Shown here: positions 6,715 to 14,647 of the stretch, piece by piece
How positions within the stretch are numbered: the stretch's first letter is position 1
How the letters are laid out: each line of letters starts with the position of its first letter
Assembly: GCA_021203905.1 (NCBI GenBank)
Contig: JAJQAG010000004.1
Location: forward strand, 1-64,000
DNA from: Coprobacillus sp.
Lineage (GTDB): Bacteria; Bacillota_I; Bacilli_A; RFN20; CAG-826
Reading direction: 5' to 3'
Length of the DNA: 64,000 nucleotides
Program-made: the position numbers and the translations under genes
Notes under the pieces: model-generated
What the model saw: only the letters and a program-made list of their open reading frames with translations
Databases searched by the model: none
What the model was told of the DNA's origin: nothing

Positions 6715-9018
6715 ATGAATTATTACATTTTCATCATTGCGTTTGCACTTTGCATTGGAATATATTTCATTCTTAGATTCGCTACCAAACACTCTCCTCA
6801 AGCTGGCGTCTGGGGACTCAGAGGTCTCGCTCTTGGTGTTGGTGTGATTTTTCTTGTAAGATTCTTCTCTAGTGGTGGTTCTATTTTTACCTCCATTTTT
6901 GATCTCACTCTCAATAAGTATGATCCAGAATTTGAGAATGCCACAGTCGCCGCTTTTACCCTCGTCAGTGTGTGGCTTGAGTTTATGACTGTGGGCTTTG
7001 TCCTTCTCTACCCCTTCTTTAATAAGCAACCTCTATTTCGTAACTACGCAAAGACTGTGGGACTTGTCTCCTCAATCTTAAATATCATCTTCCTTAGTGA
7101 AACATCCTATTCCTTCTCCCTCTCTTACGACGTCAATCTCACTAACATCATGATGCCGATAGAAGTGGGACTTGTTTTCTTTATGTGTCTCCTTCCCTAT
7201 TTTGAGAGCAAGGATTCCTATCGTATCTCTAAGCATGAAGGACTCGATATGTTAGCGATGGCCTTTATCGTCATCCTCGTCTCTCTTCCCCCATACTTCT
7301 TTGGAACCTGTTGGGGAGAGGTTTCTACCTCAGGAGTCAGTGGATTTGGATTCTATCATCGTATTTATCTCTATTTTATGATTGCGGTCTTTGTTATCCT
7401 GTTCCTCTTATTAAGAGGAAGAGGTCGAGAATTCAATAGGATGATGTTCCTTTATGTCATCCTGTCAGTCTTAGTGACCCTCTTATATGACTTTGACTTT
7501 GAGAGCTTCACCTATCCTGCATTATGGCCACTTTCTCTCTCTGTTCTCACCCTCTTCTTAGTGGCAATTTGCCTGGTTGTAAGATGTAAGTGGCTCTTTA
7601 ACTTTACTTTCTTTATTGGAGCGTTTGCCGCTTTCATGTCCCTCTTCTTCCCAGACTACGGGAGTAAGATGGCTTTCTTTGATGCGAGTGTCGTGAGTTG
7701 GTGGTTCAGCCGAATCTTTGCCTTTGTCGTTCCGATGTTAATGGCGATTGTGGGAATCTATGAGAGACCTCGTTTCCGTCAATACCTTGTCTCTTTAGGA
7801 ATCTATGTCATCTACTTTATCGTCATCGATTTCTTAGGAGCATTCCTTACTAACTGGTCTAGTTCAGTGGATTACTTCTATACTCAATCTGACTATATCG
7901 TTTCTATTCTCGGTACTTGGGGAATGAATCTCAAATATGACACAGTGTGGGCCTTCACACTGGGCAGTTATGAAATTAATATTTATCCTGTTTTCCAGGT
8001 TCTCTATATGCTGGCCTTCGCTATTGGCACACTGGTGTTATGGTTCATCTATGTGTGGATCTTCTCGGTGGTGAGACAATACCGAGTCCTAGAAGTGAGG
8101 AACCACAAGATGCGCGTAGAAGAATACGCTTTAAAACAGGAATACCATGAAGGGAGGTTAAGGGAAATTATGAATGAAGAAACAAAAGATAAACTCGTGG
8201 TGAAGAACTTCTATAAGAAGTATGGACATAGTAAGGTCTACGCAGTGGAAGATGCTACTTTTACGGTCGAGGCGGGTAAGATTATCGGCTTCCTCGGTCA
8301 TAATGGCGCGGGTAAATCCACAATTATCAAGTGCATCGTGGGCATGCAACCCGCTAGTAGTGGACAGGTCGAAGTCAATGGTTACGATGTCTTTAAACAA
8401 CCAGTCCAAGCCAAGCAACAAATAGGCTTTGTCCCTGATCACTATGCTTTATATGAAAAACTCTCTGGAAGAGATTATATCAACTATGTCGCGGACTTAT
8501 ATGAAGTCCCGAAAGAAGAGAGAGACGCCACTCTTAAAGAGCTCACACATAATCTCTCAATGGAAGAATCTATTGATTCTCCCATCTCTACCTATTCTCA
8601 CGGCATGAAGCAAAAGATTGCCATTATGAGTGCGCTTATCCACAACCCTAAATTATGGATACTTGATGAACCCTTAACAGGACTTGATCCGACCTCTGTC
8701 TATGAAGTGAAAGAGTGTATGAAAGCCCACGCCGCTAAGGGTAATATTGTCTTCTTCTCCTCTCACCTTATTGATGTCGCGGAGAAGCTTTGTGATGAGA
8801 TTATCATCATTAAGGAGGGACACATCCTTATCCATGAGAATCTTGGTAAGATTCAAAAAGAACATAAAGACCTCGAGAAGTTCTATCTCGATATGATGAA
8901 CACTCCGATTAAGAGGAGTAATGCGAAAGAAGAAGTCCCCGAACAAGAAGCGGAAAGCTACTTCTTTAAGACCAAAGAGAAAAAACACAAGAAAGGAGAA
9001 GAAGCGAGAGCTGAATAA
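6715..9018 (+). CDS. Polytopic membrane protein fused to an ABC ATPase
   Basis: A 767-residue fusion. Residues about 1-460 contain roughly twelve hydrophobic segments and match no family I can name. After a charged linker, about 483-710 form an ABC ATPase: Walker A GHNGAGKST near 527, signature YSHGMKQK near 625, Walker B LWILDEPLTGLDP near 645 and the H-loop in SSHLIDVAE. The ATPase resembles those of ABC-2-type exporters, which are usually separate proteins. A Lys/Glu-rich tail ends the protein. The next gene, 2 nt on, is an ATPase-free permease, so the two probably form one exporter. Substrate unknown. Confidence 0.88.
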   Translation: MNYYIFIIAFALCIGIYFILRFATKHSPQAGVWGLRGLALGVGVIFLVRFFSSGGSIFTSIFDLTLNKYDPEFENATVAAFTLVSVWLEFMTVGFVLLYPFFNKQPLFRNYAKTVGLVSSILNIIFLSETSYSFSLSYDVNLTNIMMPIEVGLVFFMCLLPYFESKDSYRISKHEGLDMLAMAFIVILVSLPPYFFGTCWGEVSTSGVSGFGFYHRIYLYFMIAVFVILFLLLRGRGREFNRMMFLYVILSVLVTLLYDFDFESFTYPALWPLSLSVLTLFLVAICLVVRCKWLFNFTFFIGAFAAFMSLFFPDYGSKMAFFDASVVSWWFSRIFAFVVPMLMAIVGIYERPRFRQYLVSLGIYVIYFIVIDFLGAFLTNWSSSVDYFYTQSDYIVSILGTWGMNLKYDTVWAFTLGSYEINIYPVFQVLYMLAFAIGTLVLWFIYVWIFSVVRQYRVLEVRNHKMRVEEYALKQEYHEGRLREIMNEETKDKLVVKNFYKKYGHSKVYAVEDATFTVEAGKIIGFLGHNGAGKSTIIKCIVGMQPASSGQVEVNGYDVFKQPVQAKQQIGFVPDHYALYEKLSGRDYINYVADLYEVPKEERDATLKELTHNLSMEESIDSPISTYSHGMKQKIAIMSALIHNPKLWILDEPLTGLDPTSVYEVKECMKAHAAKGNIVFFSSHLIDVAEKLCDEIIIIKEGHILIHENLGKIQKEHKDLEKFYLDMMNTPIKRSNAKEEVPEQEAESYFFKTKEKKHKKGEEARAE

Positions 9019-9020
9019 CT

Positions 9021-10742
9021 ATGGCTGAAGCAAGCAACCTCAACCTTCCCGCAATTGACCCTGACAATATGACCACAGGGCAAAAGTTCAAGCACTGGTG
9101 GAAACAGACTTGGATCCTTTTCATGATGCAGTTTAGAGCGAAGTTTGATACTTCAATCTTGCACAGTGCGAGAAAGACAATTGTCCGTTGTCTTATCTTT
9201 GTCGCGGAGTTTATTGGGATTATGTTACTTGCTTATCTCGTCTTATGGCTCTGTCGTTACCTCAACTTATTCTCTCCCCTTAAGGTGATCCCTACAGGGG
9301 TGATGAGTGTGGTGGTGTTCTTACTCATCTTCTTCTCGATGATCACTTGTGTGGTCTCGCTATCTAAGAACTTATTCTCCGCTAACGACAATAGGATATT
9401 AGCGACCTTCCCCACGAGTGCGGGTTCTATCTATATCTCCAAACTTGCCATGTCGTATATTCACGAACTGAAGAAGATCTTTCTCTTCTTTGTGCCGATT
9501 ATCTTTGCGTATCTCTTATTGTCATGGCTCCCATTTTATATCTATCTGTGGGTCATACTGATGCTACTCATCTTTACCATTGTGGAGGTATTGATCTGTG
9601 GTTTCTTAGCCCTTCCTGTTCACTATATATTAAAGGCTTTTAATCGATATTTATCGATTAAGCTTATTGTTATTTTAGTGTTTGTCATCGCTCTTATCTT
9701 CTTTGTCATCTGGATTATTTCTCTTATCCCAGAAGACATTAACTTGATTACGAGTTGGACGAGAGTTTCTCAAGTCCTCAGAGACTTCCTGGATTGGTTT
9801 AGACGCTATTTTGCGATGGACTATGGACTGACAGTTTCCCTGGTGGGAAGATTTGATGGTATTGATCATACTTTCCTATCCACCTATACATGGCTCGTCC
9901 CTGCGATTATGGCCGCAGCGATTGTCGTCTTTCTTCTCATCAATGTCGTTATCTCTCGTTACGCTTATCTTCAAGTGGCCCTCTCCTCTCATGAGGGAAC
10001 GAGTAAACAGAGAAGAGAACATAAGAATCACAGGAGAAGAGGCTTCTTCTCTAATATCTACTACGACTCGATAAGACTTCTTAAGAGTAACAATAACCTG
10101 GCCTCAATTATCGCTGTCTTAATCCTTGTTCCCCTGATTGCCCTACTCCTCAATAGCATCTATGATGCTATCTCCACTCGACTTGTGGGTGATTATCTCA
10201 CCATTAGCTTTAATGTCTTTATCATCGTCTTATTTACGACCTCTTCTAATGTCTATGTCTCATCATTATATTCCGTAGACGCCAACGCTTTAGCGATGAG
10301 TCGAACTATGCCTACCGGTTATAGTAAGAACTTGTTCCCGAGATTGACGATTCCTTTTATTGCCACCCTCCTCACAGTGTTACCGGCATCCTTTATTTTC
10401 CTGACCCGGGCTAACATCAATACGATGAACGCCATTTTTGTGATGGTTACTGAGTGTCTGGTCTGTGTTGGACATCTGCTTTGGAGTGCTCAGATTGACT
10501 TCTCTCATCCTCGTCCTGACCTGTTTGCCACTAGTGGGCGCGCAGCGATTAATCCTAATGAAGCTAAATCTATTGTCTCCTCTTTGGTCTTATCCCTTAT
10601 TTGTTTTGGTTTATATTTCTTCTTCTTAATGTATACGACGACATGGATGTATCTAAGAATATTAATTATCGCTGCGATATTCTTTATCTATCGAGTAATT
10701 ATCTTTATCTTTAAAGCGAGAACCACTTATCGGGAGGTATAA
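9021..10742 (+). CDS. ABC exporter permease (multi-spanning)
   Basis: A 573-residue protein with about twelve predicted membrane segments in two halves, separated by a basic hydrophilic stretch near residues 325-350 (KQRREHKNHRRRG). The pattern, including LFSANDNRILATFPTSAGSI early on and a YSVDANALAMSRTMPTG segment in the second half, is like large ABC-2-type permeases of the putative-exporter group. It begins 2 nt after the TM-ABC fusion and is followed after 7 nt by a small anchored protein, so the three are taken as one transport unit. I cannot name the substrate. Confidence 0.85.
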   Translation: MAEASNLNLPAIDPDNMTTGQKFKHWWKQTWILFMMQFRAKFDTSILHSARKTIVRCLIFVAEFIGIMLLAYLVLWLCRYLNLFSPLKVIPTGVMSVVVFLLIFFSMITCVVSLSKNLFSANDNRILATFPTSAGSIYISKLAMSYIHELKKIFLFFVPIIFAYLLLSWLPFYIYLWVILMLLIFTIVEVLICGFLALPVHYILKAFNRYLSIKLIVILVFVIALIFFVIWIISLIPEDINLITSWTRVSQVLRDFLDWFRRYFAMDYGLTVSLVGRFDGIDHTFLSTYTWLVPAIMAAAIVVFLLINVVISRYAYLQVALSSHEGTSKQRREHKNHRRRGFFSNIYYDSIRLLKSNNNLASIIAVLILVPLIALLLNSIYDAISTRLVGDYLTISFNVFIIVLFTTSSNVYVSSLYSVDANALAMSRTMPTGYSKNLFPRLTIPFIATLLTVLPASFIFLTRANINTMNAIFVMVTECLVCVGHLLWSAQIDFSHPRPDLFATSGRAAINPNEAKSIVSSLVLSLICFGLYFFFLMYTTTWMYLRILIIAAIFFIYRVIIFIFKARTTYREV

Positions 10743-10749
10743 TAAAAGT

Positions 10750-11196
10750 ATGAGAAAGTCATCAATCTTTATTCTTATTGTCGCTCTCTTAGTCTCGGTG
10801 GTGGTCATCACCTTCTTTGGCAAAGCCATAGAGATGTCACAATTTAAAGTCTACATGGAGAGTATTACCATCACTAATGTTGAACCCACAATTCTTGGGG
10901 GAAGAGAGTTTAAGATGATGAACTTCTATTTTGACTATAGTAAGGAATTCAATTCCTTCTTTGTGGAGTATGAGTGGACTCCTGATGATGCTACCGAACC
11001 AGGAAGTGTGATGTTCTATCTTACTGGTGATACCTACACAGATAGTGAGACTGGAGAGGTTACTACCTATGCCCAGATCAGTGCTAACGGAGAGCTCTTA
11101 TTCTGGCAACCCGCGGTGGTCACAGTCTACGTTGTAACCACGGACGGAAGTCAATTATCCGACTCCATGATGGTGGTGTGTACCGCTCTTGAATAA
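10750..11196 (+). CDS. Small membrane-anchored extracytoplasmic protein, unknown function
   Basis: A 148-residue protein with an N-terminal hydrophobic anchor (about residues 5-25) and an acidic, beta-rich exterior domain with a threonine-rich hairpin (GDTYTDSETGEVTTY). The anchor has no lipobox cysteine. It is the third gene of the exporter operon, 7 nt after the permease, and may be an accessory or substrate-contacting subunit; that is inferred only from position. Not recognised as a known family. Confidence 0.75.
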   Translation: MRKSSIFILIVALLVSVVVITFFGKAIEMSQFKVYMESITITNVEPTILGGREFKMMNFYFDYSKEFNSFFVEYEWTPDDATEPGSVMFYLTGDTYTDSETGEVTTYAQISANGELLFWQPAVVTVYVVTTDGSQLSDSMMVVCTALE

Positions 11197-11335
11197 ATAT
11201 ATATACATATATATAGATACATATTTCAGGACATAACTAGACAATTAATTTCATAAAATCATCGAGAAATTGTGCCATTTAACCAATCTAAGGAGAAAAA
11301 AGAAAATAAAGTTCTTTTTTTCGACCTTTTGGAAT

Positions 11336-11341
11336 TATAAT
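11336..11341 (+). promoter_or_regulatory. -10 box upstream of the first giant lipoprotein
   Basis: TATAAT in the 234-base gap 11197-11430, giving a leader of about 83 nt before the ATG at 11431. The rest of the gap is A/T-rich (a TATATA-rich stretch at 11198-11225, T7 at 11315-11321) with no convincing terminator after the exporter operon. A GTAGGTAGGAAT segment 8-19 nt before the start is a weak ribosome-binding site. Confidence 0.5.
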
Positions 11342-11430
11342 AATGGTGTCTAAGTATTAAATACTTAATTAACTTATCGCATACAAGATTAGTAAATAAA
11401 TAACCCATAAGAAGTAGGTAGGAATGCGTT

Positions 11431-14400
11431 ATGAAAAAGTACAAGATTCTCACATTTACAGGATTGCTTGCCGTTTCTCTTGGTTGTCTCACTGGCTGTG
11501 GTCTTTTTGATGACACAAAAGGTGATAGTGGGAAAACCAACAACAACAATAACAACAACACGAGCAGTGATGAGAAAACCGGTTTTGAGATTCCTGTAGA
11601 TGACACGAAAGGATACGAAGAACCAGAGGATGTTGAAGATAGTGGTAACACTGGTGAAACCAGTCATGGTGATTTCACTGTGAAACTCAATGGTCTCAAC
11701 TCTTGGTATTATCCTGATGATGAAATTGATTGGAGTGGGGTGAGTCTCACTCTTACGTATGATGATTTAACCGAAGTTCAACTTCGTAATCTCGAATTTG
11801 ATGTCGATGAAGCGGAGAATGAAGAGACAGAAGCGATCATTAACACAGCTGGACTATACGCTCAAAGTCAAAGAGACACCGATATGGTGGAAGGTACCTA
11901 CGCTATTTCTTATGCTTTTACCTACGATGATGTCCAATACTCTAGTTATATTCTTATTGTCACTGTGACCTATCTCCCAACATCAGTTTATGATGTCTTC
12001 TCTTTTGAGGATCCCCAATTAAAGATTACTTATGAGCAGAACCTCCAAAGAGTGGAATACGATATGGATAATAGTGCGGAGAATCAGTTCTATGTGGCAC
12101 CAGATTACTATGAAGTGGGAGATGATAACCCCTTCACTTTCCAACCTGAGCTCTGGTTATATAATAAGACTACAAGTCAAACTGAGATCCCCTCTTCTTA
12201 TCATGTGAATGAAAGTGTCTATCTTGGTGAGAGCACTGAAGTGCCTAATCTTAAACTTGATTTAGATAATAATCAATATGTCTCTGTCTCTGGATTTGAC
12301 TTCCAGTTCACCGAAGAAGCTATTGGTAAGGTCTTTACCATTGTCGTCGAGCTTGTAGGATTTAACCAAGATATTGCTAGTAATCCTATCCAACCTATTA
12401 CCTTTACTGTCAAAGTCCAAGATGGATGGAACGTCTATGACGCTCTCGATTTAGGAAGATTAAATCTTGTTCCTGATGACTTTGATGACGGATGGTCTGT
12501 CTATTCCTCGGGTACCAACGCTGATACAAGCTATGACCACATGGGGCGAGAATACTTTGAATCTGCTGGTCCAGGTGGCTATCGTATTTGGCCACATCGA
12601 TACTACACCCTAACATTACCTGATGGGTCAACCGAAACTTGTAGTCATGGCGGTAATGAATATGTCGCTTATGATGAAGTTCCTGAAGGAGCGGATCCCG
12701 CGAACTACGAATTACATGTTTCCCTTACCTATGCTGGACCTTGGTGTCAAACGGATTGGATGACTGCTCCCCATGACAATTCTTATGAGACAAGCGGTAA
12801 TGCTTGCGAATATTGGCACTACATGGTCAAACCTGATGTCTATTGGAAGAACTTCCTTGAAGAGAAGGGAAGAGAAAACTTACAACCTGTAAATGGTATG
12901 TTTATTCATAGTGATCTTATGATCACTCAAGACGTTATTCCACCAGAATTCTTTGTTACCGCTGATGAGGCTTACTATTTAGGACCTGAAGTTGGCGCTA
13001 GCATCGTGGATATGATTGGTGATCTAGGTTCATTTGATAGTATGGTTGAAACTCTCGTTGATTCTGTTCTTGGATTCCCCACTGAGGGTGATCCCTATGT
13101 CTACGATGAAATGGTGGGCGCGGTTCGTGATCGCAGCTATATCTATAACCATCACATGAATCACGACTTCCTCTTTGATGGTAATCTCTTTAAGATTAAT
13201 GGCTCCTCCCTTAAGTGGGGCATGAATAATGTCTTCTATGCACAAATCAATGGTTATTACCCCACAAGTGCTAAATTCTCTATTCAAGGTAACTCCTGTT
13301 GGTTTGTCTTTGATCAAAATAGAAATCTTAATAATGCAGATGATATCTTTGATTGCACCTTCAAGAATGTGGAGTTTATGGGTAACTCTAAGGGTTATGT
13401 TGAAAGTGGAAGTAATAACTCTTCCTCTGAATCCGCTCTTACAGATAGTGAAAGAGCTAGTGGTTCTCTCTCCTTCTTAATGTCGCACTCCTCCCAAGTC
13501 TTTGTCGATAATGTCATTGTCAAGAATGCGAATATTGCTTTCTGGTCTCAGACTAATCGTAGCGGTTACACTCCATTAAAGATTACTAACTCTAAAGTCT
13601 ACGATTGTTATACCACTGCCTTCTATGTTTGGTTAGGAGGTGTGGTAGAAGTCAGCCACTCCGAGTTTAAGAGATTCGGTGGCACCGCCTCTATCCTTAT
13701 TAGTGGAGCGTGCTCTTCCTCTAACTCCACTCGTCACCCCTATGATACCGAAAATAAGTATTCTGGACTCTCCTTTAGCGATGATTGCATTATCGATTGC
13801 CCAGTCGGAGGAACAGAATCTTGGTTCTCCTTAAATAACGCCAGCACACTAGTGACCCAAGTTAAAGGTTATGATACCTATCTCAATGCTCTTGGTAAGT
13901 CTCTTGTCGATAGTGATGATAAGATGAATATCACCTCCCTCTTTATGGATGAGATGTATATCTTAAGTGGCACTCATGATCTCTTTACAGGAATCACCAC
14001 TTCGACAGGTGGTAGCTATGCGATTAACTCTAACGACACTGGCGAAGATACAGACGACACAAAAACCATGCAATACTATATCGAGAATTATGCCGTAATG
14101 GAGGATAATACAGTGTTGGGGGGATTAATTGGTAGTAAGTATTCCGTTCCTCTCTTTATCACTAATACCGGTAAGATCTTAGGATGGTATGATAGTAGTA
14201 AAATCACCAGCTCTAGTTATCGGCTGGATGATATTATAGCGTCAGATGCGCAAAGTAGCGCTGTGAAAGCGAGCACTCTATCATCAGAAGATACCGAGTG
14301 CTTAATAGTGCTCCCTTGCTTACAAGATGGGTTAAGTGTCAATAGTTGGAGTACGTTTGAGTTGATTCTCGATCTCGTGGCTGCGGTATCAGATTATTCA

Positions 14401-14454
14401 TTCTGTGATACCTATCTTGGTATTGTCCTCCATCTTTATGACTACGCCTCATAA
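11431..14454 (+). CDS. Giant surface lipoprotein A (beta-helix-like), paralogue of the next gene
   Basis: A 1007-residue lipoprotein with signal peptide and lipobox LTGC (Cys23), then an Asn/Thr/Ser-rich spacer with seven Asn in a row. Residues about 75-190 and 195-345 look like two beta-sandwich domains. From about 640 to 760 short strands of the type VDNVIVKNANIAFW and KITNSKVYDC recur, as in right-handed beta-helix proteins. It aligns almost end to end with the next protein (shared SWYYP, EVGDDNPFT, VFKRFGG/EFKRFGG), but has a Trp/His/Tyr-rich stretch at about 365-460 that is much shorter there. Probably surface-exposed, binding or degrading a polymer; no enzyme motif is recognised. Confidence 0.88.
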   Translation: MKKYKILTFTGLLAVSLGCLTGCGLFDDTKGDSGKTNNNNNNNTSSDEKTGFEIPVDDTKGYEEPEDVEDSGNTGETSHGDFTVKLNGLNSWYYPDDEIDWSGVSLTLTYDDLTEVQLRNLEFDVDEAENEETEAIINTAGLYAQSQRDTDMVEGTYAISYAFTYDDVQYSSYILIVTVTYLPTSVYDVFSFEDPQLKITYEQNLQRVEYDMDNSAENQFYVAPDYYEVGDDNPFTFQPELWLYNKTTSQTEIPSSYHVNESVYLGESTEVPNLKLDLDNNQYVSVSGFDFQFTEEAIGKVFTIVVELVGFNQDIASNPIQPITFTVKVQDGWNVYDALDLGRLNLVPDDFDDGWSVYSSGTNADTSYDHMGREYFESAGPGGYRIWPHRYYTLTLPDGSTETCSHGGNEYVAYDEVPEGADPANYELHVSLTYAGPWCQTDWMTAPHDNSYETSGNACEYWHYMVKPDVYWKNFLEEKGRENLQPVNGMFIHSDLMITQDVIPPEFFVTADEAYYLGPEVGASIVDMIGDLGSFDSMVETLVDSVLGFPTEGDPYVYDEMVGAVRDRSYIYNHHMNHDFLFDGNLFKINGSSLKWGMNNVFYAQINGYYPTSAKFSIQGNSCWFVFDQNRNLNNADDIFDCTFKNVEFMGNSKGYVESGSNNSSSESALTDSERASGSLSFLMSHSSQVFVDNVIVKNANIAFWSQTNRSGYTPLKITNSKVYDCYTTAFYVWLGGVVEVSHSEFKRFGGTASILISGACSSSNSTRHPYDTENKYSGLSFSDDCIIDCPVGGTESWFSLNNASTLVTQVKGYDTYLNALGKSLVDSDDKMNITSLFMDEMYILSGTHDLFTGITTSTGGSYAINSNDTGEDTDDTKTMQYYIENYAVMEDNTVLGGLIGSKYSVPLFITNTGKILGWYDSSKITSSSYRLDDIIASDAQSSAVKASTLSSEDTECLIVLPCLQDGLSVNSWSTFELILDLVAAVSDYSFCDTYLGIVLHLYDYAS

Positions 14455-14475
14455 ATAGATATATCCATAGATAGT

Positions 14476-14507
14476 AAAAAGAACACAGTCGTGTTCTTTT
14501 TTTTTCT
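14476..14507 (+). terminator. Intrinsic terminator after giant lipoprotein A
   Basis: AAAAAGAACAC (14476-14486) pairs perfectly with GTGTTCTTTTT (14491-14501) around the loop AGTC, followed by further T residues. This separates the two paralogous lipoprotein genes into separate transcripts. Confidence 0.9.
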
Positions 14508-14513
14508 TTTTTT

Positions 14514-14608
14514 GGTGGTGTCATTATGTATCAAATTATGACCACCTCTAGGACAAATAAAAAAAATGAAAAAAAATCGTTTTTTTTTTTTTTATGTTGT
14601 AGTATCAT
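14514..14608 (+). promoter_or_regulatory. Upstream region of giant lipoprotein B: homopolymer tracts and dyad
   Basis: An imperfect inverted repeat starts at 14514 (GGTGG ... CCACC, with TCATTAT and ATTATGA inside). It is followed by A8 (14559-14566), A8 (14569-14576) and T14 (14580-14593). A possible -10 box, TATCAT, is at 14603-14608, so the T tract would lie just upstream of it. Another possible -10, TATTTT at 14636-14641, ends 6 nt before the ATG. Which is used cannot be decided from sequence. Confidence 0.45.
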
Positions 14609-14647
14609 AACAAGAATGAGAAAGAAGGACAACCGTATTTTATTATC

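Noticed and set aside
6399-7029. Minus-strand frames near the glpK terminator
   Set aside because: They cross a terminator and a promoter and lie opposite coding sequence; no ribosome site or family match.
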